Origin: Bimastos eiseni | Lineage: Eukaryota; Annelida; Clitellata; Crassiclitellata; Lumbricidae | Direction of reading: 5' to 3' | DNA length: 64,000 bases | Assembly: GCA_959347315.1 (NCBI GenBank) | Contig: OY365810.1 | Location: 33,109,384 to 33,173,383 of the forward strand | In this document: piece after piece, positions 34,830 to 47,303 of the stretch | How positions within the stretch are numbered: position 1 is the first letter of the stretch | Layout: every line of letters starts with the position of its first letter | The notes under the pieces: model-generated | Database searches by the model: none | Seen by the model: only the letters and a program-made list of their open reading frames with translations | What the model was told of the DNA's origin: nothing | Made by a program: the position numbers and the translations under genes

Positions 34830-36125
34830 TAAAAAATGCGGTTGTTCATGTGTGCCTCGCATTCTTTCAATTTGTTCCGTCGATATCTGACGCACGTGCA
34901 GTTCCTTCAAACACCGAAATGGTTTCATACATGGTGCTCGGGCTTTGTGTTACGCTTTGAGTTCATTCCGTACACGTCAATTAAATAGGCATAGTTGCCT
35001 GTGGCTCATGAAACATCGTCTCGTCTGAGCCTCAACAAGACAACGTGTTCTTCTGTAGATTGTAGTAATCCGTCTTATGTCAATCCATTTTCTTTGAAAC
35101 AAAGACGATCGAAACTACGAATCTCAGGTTGTAGGCCTAATAATAATCGTAATCTCCAAATTTCTATAGCGACACTTGAAAGCTAGGCGCAGGGTAACAG
35201 CTTATTCACGAGCACCTACGAACGTAAGTTCATACAATGTATACTATCAGCACTCGTCCCATTCACCGTTGTCCTGGCGTAGGCCTGTCATATAACTAAA
35301 ATTGTAGGCATAGGCTACACACCATTATCTATGTAATCGGAGAGAGCCAGAGTCAGATCGAGCTTTGTAATTACTGTAAGCCTCCAAGCAAGAAAGTTGA
35401 CAACTTTTCAGGCATTCATTCTAGTACGATTTTAGAAGTTCGCGAAGGCGCAATGCTCTGTTCCAAAAACATGTCCTACATAATTATTGCATGCGGACAT
35501 TCTCTTTCGACAAATTTATGCAGTAATCTACGATATTTTGAACGATTTGCCTGTAATAATAACTGGAGCTGAGATGTGTCCTATAAACTCAAAGTGAATG
35601 CTTCATGTCAGTAGTTATATTTTGACCTCTTTATCGATTCGGACTTTGCGGTTTTGGATCGCAGCGGTGCAGAATTTAACAATTTGACAACACAGAGTAG
35701 TCTGCGCTTCACATTAGTAAAATTGATGTAGTGCTTGTAGAATTTGATCGGAAAGGTATCAAAATACACCAAGGAGCTCTGTATTAGAACATTGGACAAG
35801 CTTTGGCGACGACCAATGAGCTCGGTAGCCTGCGGGATTCTTGTTCTCTGAATCAATTATTATTTTCCTAAAATTACTCATCGATTCCTAAAATAATTCA
35901 TCATTAGCTTCCGATCAATAAATCTCGATCCTTCCGACATTTTCTCAACAGATTTCGCTAGGCCAACCTCGCCTGTTTATTTTACCTCTTCTTTGTTTGC
36001 ACTCGGAACCTCTGCTTCTCGCTCACGTATGAAAATCGAACAGCTGAAGCAATCCGGTCCAGATTCTACTCCAGCGTCGTCACATGATTGCCATTATAGC
36101 TGATTAGACTACTCGAGAAAGCCTT
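34830..36125. other. Intergenic, no gene recognised
   Basis: Frames of 63-82 codons lack any recognisable feature. TAGGCCTA motifs are frequent. Nothing else identified. Confidence 0.4.
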
Positions 36126-36129
36126 CATA

Positions 36130-37079
36130 GGGGCCGTTCACATATTATATAACGCATAAAATATCATTTTAGGCCCACCCCTGCCCCCAATAACGCTATG
36201 TAACAGCAGCTGTGACCCCCACCCTTATATTATATAACAGACATGCTACCTACCCCTATCCCACCCCGTCTATATGCACATTAAAAGACATGCAATCGAC
36301 AAAATTTTATTGAACAGTTTGAAACTTGTATAACAATACAACGTTAGTTAGCACTTTAATAGTAGTGATTCAGCTGATAATTGCCTAAATCCATTTCAAG
36401 AACTGCAGTAAAAAAAATCATCATACGCCCAATTGGCTATGTAACAAAAGCCATCTTAAAATTGTGTACTCTCTCGTCCCAATGATGATTAGACCGGATG
36501 TAGGGAGTTCCTCTGCATCTTAATAATCGGACATTTAATGGCGCTAAATTCGCTTGTATTAATTACGGTAAGTAATTGGGTAGTCGACGATTGTCACCAT
36601 GTATGCCTACTAATACAGCATAATAATACATGGTAGTGACGTACATCCTATCTAAAAATGCCATTTTAGTTTCCTTCCTGTTTTGCACAAGAAATGAGGA
36701 TGACAGTATCAGACAGAATGGATTGGTTTAATATTGCACTATCAGGTAATTATCGATAGGTTCGCTGTACAACTCTACCTATTTAATAGCGTATGATATA
36801 TACAGAGTGTATACTACAACTACAATTGGGTATTTAAGCAAACATGTAAACTATTTACACTTATTATAGAAAATGAAATCAAACATCTTGATAACTCTGT
36901 TATTATAGTTAAGTTTCATTGTCAATCCTTAGCCATTTAGAAATGTTTTTCCTTGTTTTTCCTTTGTATAACAAAACCTTCAACCTTCCTCCCCCCCGCC
37001 ACCCTACACAATATAACGCTAACAAAACAAGAACCCACCCACCTACCCCTTGAGCGTTATATAATATGTGAACGGCCCC
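36130..37079. mobile_element. Non-autonomous DNA transposon with 26-bp terminal inverted repeats
   Basis: Positions 36130-36155 (starting GGGGCCGTTCACATATTA) are the exact reverse complement of 37054-37079, and the element is flanked on both sides by ATA. C-rich sequence follows the left end and precedes the right end. The 950-bp body has no transposase. Termini of the GGGGCCGT type are widespread among animal MITEs; I cannot assign the superfamily from the sequence. The middle part has an inverted partial copy at 26590-26890. Confidence 0.85.
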
Positions 37080-37089
37080 ATAGCTTGAC

Positions 37090-38600
37090 CTCACTGGACT
37101 CTGACCTAGCTCCTGAACGGACAAAACAACTTTAGTATTAAAGAACCTGGTTAAAGAGTGCACTGGTAAGTGAACTAGTCATTATTTTGATTGGCGCTTT
37201 GACATTTCAAAGAGTTACATTATTAGCCCAATAGCCCGTAATTCGACCGTAGCAAGTCGAGTTTCTTTTCGGTGACAGTCTATTGCGGAGGATCTAACTA
37301 TTTCTAGTTCTGATACTAGAAATGTCTAAGCTTAATTTGAAAGATAGGTCTACTTTTTACAACTGTTAGAATACAACGTTAACCTATGCAGCTGTTGCCA
37401 GATAGAAGAAGTATACAAAATGTTCAAACTGTTGAATTAAAGAATGCTGGAAATAAAGGCTTAGTCATAGGCGACTGCGAATATGCAAAATGTCATTCGG
37501 TGAACTCCAGTAAGACTCCGGCAATTGTGCAATAAATATTTCTTCAGCACACATTCTACTGCCGTAGATATTTCAAATAAATGATTGTATAGTATTGTAT
37601 TCCGCTTATTATGACAGCAGTATCATGGCTGTCAAAACGCAGCCATCTACAGATTTGTTAAATAAAGGTCTATAAATTGCTGCCCGTTTTCTACCCGCGG
37701 TGATATTCAGATGCCGTGAATAGGTGTAGGCCTATCAAACCGAGGTCACCGTGTCTCCCAAGTTCCAATGCCATAGACCTCGTCCTTTAGAAAATCCTGC
37801 CACTGGATAATCAGAACAAACGCAACTGTCGAAGGGAACGGAATGAAGTTGGCCATCTTGCGACTGAAGGATGTCGATTTAAACGATTTATAAAATTTAC
37901 TGGCCGAATAAGGGTAGGTTTTAAAAAATTTGAAGGTCGGTAAAGGTGTTAAAAGTACAGTATTCTAATTAAATACGAATTTTCGCTCTAGATTATCTGC
38001 CTGTGGAATAACATGGTCGTGCGGTAGTGGGATTAAGAGATCGTCTTTTTGCACCGAAAGGCCACCTATTTAATCTAAAGTGTACACAAGTAATAACGCA
38101 ATCTTAGATATTTATACAGAAGCAGTTACACGATCGCTTTTTTTTATTGCAGGTCATGTCAAGGGGTGTAACATTGATATGAACTTCATGCGCTTTTCTT
38201 TATACGATGAATGGCAAGCTGGGATTTAAACGAATGTTGGGTTCATGGATTGCCAATTGTTACTCACAGATACTTGGGATAAATGGCAATGGTAGGCTAT
38301 AAGTAATGTTTTATTTCTATTCCCTAGGGAATTGAACTACCAGTGACAACAATACTGGTTAATCTATTAAGTCTATCGATTCAATTCTCACTCCATGGAA
38401 TGTCAAATTATCATTTATAAAAATGAAAACTTATTATGAAGGGCATCATCAAATTTGTCGCCCCCTCAAAATTTGGCGGCCTTTTGCGGTCGCACTTGTC
38501 GCATGCTGCCTAAGCCTGATGGTCCCGATCTTATGGTAATCGAGTACTATTCCTGAGAAAAAGTCATGACCGCAACTTCATTTTCTTAACCGCAATTTGT
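37090..38600. other. Intergenic, no gene recognised
   Basis: No domain-bearing frame, repeat boundary or RNA gene seen. Confidence 0.4.
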
Positions 38601-38629
38601 GACGGCTGGTGACCTGTTCAGTCTCCCGA

Positions 38630-39000
38630 AGCCAATCTTTCGCATAGTCATCCGTTCTATAGAATGTCAGTGTCCAATCGAATTTCATGCCGCATTGTTG
38701 CTCTTGTTTTGCGTTGCATTCTTGGTTGTGCTCCATCTTACTTGTCTGACGGTGCAGCTCGCTGGGTGCTTTCGCTCTGCGATGACGTGCTTGCTATTAG
38801 GCAGCGCCGTGCTCTCTCGGTTGTGGGCCTTTCAATTTGGAATGATCTCCCATTTGAGTTCCGCTCAATGCTTTTGGCCCAACCGTCAAGTTTATACAAG
38901 TACCTCAAGTCTTTTTTCTCTAATCGGACTGGTAGCGCTCCTGAGTAAGTTTCTCGTAAGGGTGCTATATAAATGTTCAGAATGCATGAATGAATACATT
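38630..39000 (+). pseudogene. L2/CR1-like LINE 3' end
   Basis: The frame 38664-38948 encodes the C-terminal part of the polyprotein (CILGCAPSYLSD, RRALSVVGLSIWNDLPFEFR, then K-Y-L-K-S-F-F). It is followed by GGGTGCTATATAAATG and a GAATGAATG tail, the characteristic 3' end of these elements. It is the same family as 21140-21630. The element is 5'-truncated. Confidence 0.8.
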
Positions 39001-39034
39001 CAAGGAATTGTAGCATTGGAAGCCTCATAGGACG

Positions 39035-42000
39035 GATGACTCAATGGTTGAATGTTAAGATTCTAAGCCAACCATTAATGTATGTCCATCATATATTATA
39101 TCCCTTCGTATTCTACACTATTATTTGTCTTTCCCGCTGCAAATATGCAATCGTATTAATTTTATGTACGTTCGTTAGGCTAGTTAATATGACTTGTCAT
39201 AAGACACCCAATAGAATGAGAGATTATCAAAGGGCTGATATTAGGATGAACAGTCTGCAGTGTGGCTGATTTCTTAAAGACCTTATGTTCGCATTCTTAG
39301 ATAATCTTCTCGCATGGCTTCCGTTACGTAAAGCTCACAGAGGTAGCACATCACCAACGAACTCAGGTTGAAACTTTATCACAAGCTAAATAGACTTTTA
39401 CGTTCTACACCATTTTACTACCAGCTCATTGACAGGTGTAATAGACCTACCAAAAGATACTTCAGAATTGAGCGTCCGTGTCCTTGTTTGGGTCTACAGC
39501 TTATACGTCAAGATTCTGCAGCGAATATAAATTTTATCATGTCCACTGTAGCAATATAGCCTATCACAGTTCGGCTAGTATAAAAATATCACTGTGTGCA
39601 CTGTGATTAGTTTCAGCATCATTAATGAGATATCGTGGGTAATAGTAACATTGTCGAGCAAGGTTTTCACGAATCATGTGTGTTGATACAACGAGTGTTA
39701 TCCTTGCAATGCGAATCCTTTTATTTCCTAAGGTTCATTGTCCTTCGTCCAATTAACAACTGGGTTTTAGACGAAAATTTCTAAACACCTTTCCTTTCGT
39801 ATGTTATTAGGTCTCGTTGTCTGTATCTGATGCTGTTTTAGATTATGCGACTAGCACATTGTTCAAGTATCTGGTAGTCTTACGTTGCTTCCCAGTGATT
39901 ATTTGTTGGGTCAAATTATTGGACATTGCGACACGTGCAGGGCCTGCATGCAGGCTCCCAGAATGGGTGACACGTGTACAGAGATCCGACTATGTTTGGA
40001 GCCAGATGGGCGAGCTATCAGCTTTAGAAAATACTATAATCAGGTAGACTAAGTTTAGAATTTATGCCTTGTTAGATATGTTGCTCATATTTAATATCAC
40101 ATCGGTTTATAATTCAGGCATCTGTATAATTAATACCTTACTTTTCATTATGGTTGAATGATAATTCATAGGCGCGATGAACAGACGGACGCGGGTTCTA
40201 TATCCGCCAACCCCATCAGGTTTACTCGGGCGTACATGTATGTTCCTCATTTAAAGGTTGGATGCACACATTGAAGCCGTGAATATACTTCTTCGTGTTT
40301 CTGCTGTTCCATTTTACAATTAATAATAATAATATAGCCTGTCTAATCGCTGTAAGAACTTCTGGGCGTTACCAGGGATCTACCTGAATCAGATGAGAGT
40401 TTCCTCTGCTGTCTTTTTCGCTACTCAAGTCCATAGCTTTGTTGCCCGTAAGGTTGACTCTCTGATGCCGCAATTTACGCAGGCGTGTCCTCGGTTCAGG
40501 TGTGAGTGATGTCTTGACATGAATAAGCTAAGGTTGTTTTGTATTAGACTTAATGAGACAAAGTGTAAAAAAAGCAGCTCATAGGCTTTTCACGAGTCAC
40601 TGGTTGTTTCCACTACTGATGACTTCCTGTCATGTAAGTTGAAGTGGCTAGGCTATAATTATTGCTAATCAAAATTTTCCTCTGGCGTATGCGACCGTTG
40701 TGCCCCTTGATCTCGGCACTAGAAGGGTTTTCTGCTGCCTAAATATTATCAGGACATTTTCCATCATAGCAGCTGTCAAAGAATCAGCTCACATACATTG
40801 ACCACACGGCAGAATCCTTGTGACAATCTTGTGACATTCTTGTGACAATTCTTGTGACAATACCTGATTATACTTTTTTAAATCAACTACTTAGCGTGTC
40901 CCATACAATAAAGTCTCTCAACGCATCCATTACAAAAGGATACCTCTTACATAATTAGACTCTACATCTCGATCATGATCTAAACCCAGTTACATAGACT
41001 TAGTTACATAGTCAATCCAGTTACATATAATCGACACCCATTAACCATCCAACCGTCAAGCGCTACTCACTCATCAACTTCATTTTTTTGTATCGGCCTC
41101 TAGCTTACACGTCTCGGAAATTCTGCAAACACTGGATGCGCTGCTTAATCTACGATGCACTAGCTACATGAAATTAGCCCCCAAATTATCGAACTCCGTC
41201 AGTTCACGCATTCAGTTCATTTAACGTATTCGCCTCTGGACATCATCGTCAATACTTTCCACTCACGACTAACAACCGAACTCTTCAGGCTATTACATGC
41301 AGAGCATTATTAAGCATGTTCGGGGCACCACACTTTAGACACCCCAAATGTGAAAATAAAAAATCAACATTTTACGACATTTGTCATTTATTAACTCCAA
41401 TGATTAAAACGAGCAAAAACCTCATACTAATAATATTAGGTGTACTTTAATACTAGACTGAATTATGTTTAGACCTACTGATAATGTACAATGAGAAATA
41501 ATGCATCAATTAATAATAGACAAAAGCTGATTCGTAGAATATAATACGCGCAAGCGTCTCTGTAATAATTCTATGATGCTGGGATCACATAATTACTTCA
41601 TTAATATTATGTTCATCGCACTGATCTTCAATAATTATTTGTATGGCTGAGTTTTAGTTTTAAATGAGGAGCCTGTACTTTTCCAATGTCTTAGGTTTAC
41701 TTCAAGTCAAATCATTGGCAACTGAAATAATTTTGTAGCTTCCATCCTTGCACCCGAAAGACGATGGATCATTCAGACAAATAGAAAATATACAATATTT
41801 AGTCGTTCTAAGCCCATTGAAAGAATTGCTATCCATTTATTGAAACCACAGTTAAAGCATCAATAAACATTCAAGTGCTAAGAGTAGACAAGATTAAAAT
41901 GGTTTCGCTGTTGGTTACCGAAAAATATGTGGAAACAGCCAAAATATCCAGATAGATGAAAGTACAGACTGTAGAAGATTGTTCGCTAGCTAATGCGCTC

Positions 42001-42285
42001 TTTGTCTCTCGATTAATGGCAGAAGGATCTAAGACCCAAGAAATGTCTAAATTCAATGCAGCTGTAGGCTACTAATATTAAATTATTTAGCCACGCCATT
42101 GTAAAGGCCAAAATATTGAATTTGCACACCATACGACAGACATAGTGTTGACGACGTTAATCGCAATAACATCTGCGATGTCTCTAAATAAATCAGTGGC
42201 CACCATATAATTATGTCATACGTGCGTCTGTCCACAGTTTCTGGCCAGTCATTTGCACAGTCTTCTAATGACGCAAACGACAGTT
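39035..42285. other. Intergenic, no gene recognised
   Basis: AT-rich with scattered short frames. A short repeat of TTGTGACAAT occurs near 40820-40860. No gene or mobile element boundary identified. Confidence 0.4.
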
Positions 42286-42289
42286 TCAT

Positions 42290-42420
42290 CGCTCTCACAA
42301 CGTCGCCTGTTGCACAGTTTCTGGAGTTGATGATAATATTGTAATTCACTGGATCCAATCATATTGAATACACGACCAAATTTGTTGTCGCGTGGATGAA
42401 CGGATTGAGGCGGACATTAA
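42290..42420 (-). pseudogene. GPCR relic, TM7 and C-tail
   Basis: Directly downstream of gene D on the minus strand, about 42372-42418 reads VFVNVRLNPFIHA, the family's TM7 with NPFIH in place of NPFIY. After a stop comes L-D-P-V-N-Y corresponding to the L-D-P-V-K-K start of the tail. It is therefore a remnant of another tandem paralogue. It overlaps the last few bases of gene D. Confidence 0.75.
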
Positions 42421-44060
42421 CGAAGACCAGTCATCTGGACGCCGTGGACATCCATCGAGCTACTGATGATGTTCATGGCGGTCAATACAGCTTCATCGCT
42501 GGCGTGGCGTCGTCTTTTGCTCAGCTTTTGACGTAGATACTTATTCACCGGCTCCAATTTGGCAGCGTAGATAAACGGATTGAGACAAACGTTGAAGAAG
42601 GCCAGGAATACAGTGAAGTAGCGAGCATTTGAACTGAGATTCGGTACAATGCGCAGATTATAGAGAAAGAAGTAGAGACGATTTGGGAGCCAACAGAGTA
42701 CGAAACAAGCCGAAATGATGAGGAAAGTCTTAATGACGTTCATTTGGGTTTTCATGGCTCTATGCTGAGCAGCGCTTTTCATCATGTTGTTGAAGTTAAC
42801 TGTGCAATCAAGCACAAAATCTGTCAGTTAATGCATAAATTACAATTCCGGTTGCTTAAACCGATTATAATTTTGTGATTCTTATTGCAATTGTTAATTT
42901 CTGAAGTCACATGAAACTAATCAGAAGCGTATAATCTACGATAACTTGCACTAAGCAAACTTTGAACAAGCATGCAGACTCGCAGAGACATTTCATCAGT
43001 AAGCAAATATTGCACAGAAAATAGGAGTTAGCAGAAACGCTGGTACGTACACACGGAGCGCCCAACTAACAATTAATTATCTATCCGTGGTTGAAATATT
43101 TTGTCATTGAAATATCCTAAAGCTGAACGGTATTGGTCTCAGGTTGAATCAGGCAGCGCCACTCGATTCTCACACATAGAGTCCAGCATACATGTATCAG
43201 AGGTCATATCTCGGCTGACATCTCAAAATAGTGGGCTATTTGTTCAGTCTTAGTGTACATGTATAGCATAAAATACCGCAGATGTAAGAGTGCACCGGCC
43301 TACTTGTAACTTACCTTCTCTTTACTGATAGCTTACTTACTTGGCAAAGTTTGAGAACAGCATCTACAATAATATATACCAACAAAGTAGGCTATACTGC
43401 AGCATTGACCTAAATGAGTTTTGTCTCTGATAGTAATATCTGCATATCAAGACACGTACCTGGAACTATGCGCTTGTATGTGACTTGAAGTATGCGTGTA
43501 TAGCAGAACACGAAGATCACCAAAGGCCAAATGAAGTTGTCGACAAACTTAAAGATAGCGAAGGCTTTGACACTTATAGCAGCCGGCATCTTAGCATAAC
43601 TCAGACATTGGCCGTTTAAGACAGCCGCGCTCAATACGCCAACGACAGCGCTAAAAATTGCTTCAAGGTTGACCCATGTCACGACAATCGCCCCAAAGTA
43701 CATCCATCGACGAAAGTATCTCTTATGGAATACAGCATGAACAATTTTCACGTATCTTTCCAGTGTTAAAATGACAAGATTGTCGGTTGAGCAGCTCAGG
43801 AAATACCACAGAATCCACTCACCCCCTAGCGTCTTGCAGAGAAGATCTGCGTATTCGTTGTTGTATTCGATCCGCAGTGTTTTAACAACGTAGGTAAACA
43901 CCAGCTGCATACAGCAGAGAAAATCCAGAACCATCTGATTGATAACGATTCCCATCACATTCTTTCGTGCTTTCGAATGCACTAGAGCTAAAAGCATCAG
44001 AAGGTTGGAGATTCCGCCAACGATTCCGATTGCGATTACTGACGATTCAAAGGCAGGCAT
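42417..44060 (-). CDS. Rhodopsin-like GPCR, gene D (two exons)
   Basis: Exon 1 is 43460-44060 (ATG at 44060, 601 nt, TM1-TM5) and exon 2 is 42417-42799 (TM6, TM7, tail). The intron is 42800-43459, phase 1, with donor CCAG|GTACGTG and acceptor GCACAG|TTAAC. The product is 327 residues. It has the class A hallmarks: GGISN in TM1, MVLDF in TM2, ERYVKIVH after TM3, paired cysteines (LCKTL, GQCLS), CWLP in TM6 (Ser replaced by Leu relative to A) and NPFIY in TM7. It is the most diverged of the four. Its stop codon falls inside the relic of another paralogue (42290-42420), so the last residues may derive from a fusion event. The frame is intact and the ligand is unknown. Confidence 0.9.
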
Positions 44061-44229
44061 ATTCTTATTATATTAATATTTGAACAGAATCTCTGGTTCA
44101 GAAAATCTATCAGTTATAACAAGAACACTGCCGAACAAAAACTTAGCGAATTAGGCCTAAGCCAGTCGATAAATCAAGTAACCAACTGCAACTTATGACC
44201 AACTGATCAACTAATGAAGCAATGACGGC

Positions 44230-44237
44230 TTTATAAA
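44230..44237 (-). promoter_or_regulatory. TATA-like element upstream of GPCR D
   Basis: TTTATAAA lies about 170 bp upstream of the gene D start codon. Confidence 0.4.
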
Positions 44238-44249
44238 TGACCATAGCAA

Positions 44250-45790
44250 GTATGTCTCTCGCTTATCGTGCGCAAGCGCTCAATTCGTCTGTCAGTGAGT
44301 GGCGCACAGCACTAATTCCCATCGACAAAAAGGCTCAGCAAAAATGACTAATACGTCTTTTAGCCTTGATATGATTATAATCAGACGTTTTGCATTGCGC
44401 AATTATTCTTTGTTACTCTTATTCGCGTGTCTTTGTCTACTTTTAAAACACGTGCAAGTAAATGAGCAAATAGGCTGCAATTTTAAAAGTAGACCTATAC
44501 GTGCCAGACAAATATGACAAAATAGAAAATAGAAACACGTTTAGGGGCCTATACTTAAACGATGAGAACCTTTGAGAGAATTTGACCAATCATCTGCTTT
44601 GGATGCGTTCTGTTGCAAGTCCTAAAATGTCTGGGAATCGCTTAATTAAGTATAGACATGAGTAAACGACGATAAGTTTAAGTAGTTCTCTATTTTCATT
44701 AGCGCGTATATAATACTTGGCGATGTCATGTACCATGCTCCGAGCTGTACACCTGGGCGGCGCTGTATAAATGCCCAACTTAATTAAGACAGCATAACTG
44801 CATAACTAATTATGATTGCATTTTGCATTTATAAAATGTTCTCTAGATCTGCCTAACGACGCGGTCTAAGGTTGACAGACATTGACCTGCAGGCACCGTT
44901 GTCTAAAAAACAGCCACGTAAATATAGTTCCATCTGAAGGAGATACAGGTAGGCCTACTGACTGATGAAATTCGCATGTAGTTTGTGTTTCTTTGAATTT
45001 ATGTGACGCCTTTGTATTTTGTATTGCGTTGCCCACAGACATTAGAATTCAACCAGGGTGTCGAATTCATTTACTACCTAGCTATATATATATACTACAT
45101 GTAGCCTACATATGTACGTCTCTCAATTGATTTTAATGAATACTCTGTTTAGAGTCGCACTGACAAAAAGTCTTTAACAATTGAGCGAACTGCAAATAGC
45201 TAGCCTAATGGGCTTGTCTTTTCAAGACTGTGTCCGGGTTTTTTCAAGTTCCCGACGTCATGTGGAATTGACTAATCACTGTAAAACAACGTAGATTTTA
45301 TGAAACACTGTACAAAGGTGTCGTCATTATCTTATTACTTTTAGCTGTGTAGGCCTATCGTTGAATTAGGTCTGTCTTTAGAAGAGATGTGCATTGAATG
45401 AACGGTTATTGTTATAGGCTTATAGATGCATAGTCCTACATGGATGTACGTCTGTTCACTTTAACTAGTTTTCATTCTTCTGCTGGCAAATGTTGACTCT
45501 GCAAAGTCCATGTTTTTCCTTGCATGATTGTGACTATAAAATAATTGTCTGTTAGAAAGACAAAAATCTTTCCTTTTGCACGCGTGCGCACACGTACGCC
45601 CTATTGTCTGGAAGCAGTGTATAGGCTTAATATAACGGAGACACTAGCTCAGAAGTTCAATTCATTTATTGCAGCCATTGAACCCAAATAGAAATACAAA
45701 TAACTTTTTTCATCAATCCGCAACAATAGTGGACCCAGAAAGGACAATCAATAGTCCCGCTAAATGTAGGGCCACCTAATTAAATTACTG
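44250..45790. other. Intergenic, no gene recognised
   Basis: Short frames only (up to 72 codons). A small TATATATA run near 45085. No gene supported. Confidence 0.4.
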
Positions 45791-45797
45791 TAATTAC

Positions 45798-45999
45798 CAG
45801 TGTTGGGCACGAGACTAAAACCTCGAGACCAAGACCAAGACCAAGACAGAGAGGTCCCAGACCAAGACCGATGCATTCGAGACCAAGACCAAGACAGAGA
45901 GGTCCGAGACCAAGACCGATGCATTCGAGACCAAGACCGCAGTTTTCCGGTCTCGAGACCGTCTCGAGACCAATACCGCGGTCTCGAGACCACATCCCT
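45798..45999. mobile_element. Short hAT-like element of the GGTCTCGGTCTTGG group
   Basis: It starts CAGTGTTGGGCACGAGAC and ends GGTCTCGAGACCACATCCC. The same termini, in reverse orientation, bound 16594-17391. Flanks are GTAATTAC (45790-45797) and TAATTAC (46000-46006), a nearly intact target duplication. The interior is almost entirely GACCAAGACC/GAGACC repeat. Confidence 0.75.
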
Positions 46000-46289
46000 T
46001 AATTACAACATTAATTCTTAACTAGAAGCAAATTAAACAACATTGAAACTAAACTACACTAATCGAAAATGAGTCGCTTCGAATAGAACGTAGGCCTAAC
46101 GTAAACAATTGACAATTAGTGATATTGTTCATAGCAAACAAAACTGTAAACACAAATGCGACGAAATGGAAACGGAAAGAACAATAGAAATTACGAAAAA
46201 TCGACAGAAAACAGAACTGTGCATACTGTCAATAATATAAGGAAACTAAGGAATTATGATTGCTATAGCTCTATCAGATTTTCGCGCAA

Positions 46290-46830
46290 TAACTTTTTAA
46301 ATAAATATAAAGTAGTCAGATTGCGAATGTCTGGAGATAGATTGTTCCAAGCAGTCACCCAGTGCATTTAATGGAAAATATACGAGAATTGGTCCTAGCA
46401 AATTCAGCTCGATAATCATGTTTCGCCCTGGTATTGCGAGGATGCAGGTCAGACACACAGGTGAATAATCTTTAAAGGCGGGTGGTAACAAACTGTTAAA
46501 AAAGCGAAACATGAATTCACACATCTGCGATTTATTAATCTGGTCAATTTTTTAAATACGAAAATCTTTAAATATTTGGTTTGTGTGAGAGTGTAGGGAG
46601 CGTCAGCGATAACGCGAACTGCCCATTTCAGTAGCATAGGCCTATTCAGTCTCGTGAATCTGGTCTGGTAATAAGAGGCCAAACTACATGTATATTGCAA
46701 TATATTAAATAAGGATGAATTAGGAAATAATATAGGCTAGATAAAATATTTCTTGGTAGTAAGCATGATACCCGAGATATATAATACGCCAAAATTCTTA
46801 GCAAATTTATTGGATATATGAGCTGGGTGT
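46290..46830 (-). pseudogene. LINE relic, C-terminal part of reverse transcriptase
   Basis: On the minus strand, in different frames: NKFAKNFGVLY, then YYFLIHPYLIYCNIHVVW, then K-W-A-V-R-V-I-A-D-A-P-Y, then F-M-F-R-F-F-N-S-L-L-P-P-A-F-K-D-Y. This order matches the thumb and C-terminal region of non-LTR reverse transcriptases. Frameshifts and a stop make it inactive. Confidence 0.75.
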
Positions 46831-46942
46831 AGGACAAACCTCCCCCCTCCGACAAAAACCCTCTGACAAAAACCCCCTCTGACATAAACCCCCGGTTTTA
46901 GGCAGGACATTAACCCCCCGGACAAAACCCCCTCTTGCTCTA
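46830..46942. repeat. Short array of CCGACAAAAACCC units
   Basis: About six degenerate units (TGACAAAAACCCCC, GGACAAAACCCCC) next to the LINE relic. The style resembles the GGACAATTACCCCC arms at 90-257, though the units differ. Confidence 0.6.
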
Positions 46943-47030
46943 ACTAGCTTCTACAATTAGAAGCCATACCATAATAACTGACACTACTAACAAAGTCTGC
47001 ACAACACTCAGTACAACTATTAGTCTAACT

Positions 47031-47303
47031 CAGAGGCGTCCAGAGAGGGGTGGGGGATTTTTTTGAGTCTTAGGGAGGATATCTTGACTACCTGACACTT
47101 GGAACCAGGGTGTTTGCCTCCATCAGTTAGAGGGGGATTGACGCCCCTGGTCTTACAAGTGACACTCAGTACGACTATTAGTCTAATTCAGAGGCGTCAG
47201 GATAGTGCTGGGGTATTTTTGAGTCTTAAGGAGGATCTCTTGACTACCTGACACTTGGAACCAGGGTGTTTGCCCCATCAGTTAGAGGGAGATAGACGCC
47301 CCG
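47031..47303. mobile_element. hAT-like MITE, internally duplicated
   Basis: Two tandem copies of a CAGAGGCGTC...GACGCCCC unit (47031-47150 and about 47190-47303) with about 50 bp between them. The outer flanks carry a perfect 8-bp duplication GTCTAACT (47023-47030 and 47304-47311); the inner flank has the one-base variant GTCTAATT. Confidence 0.75.
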
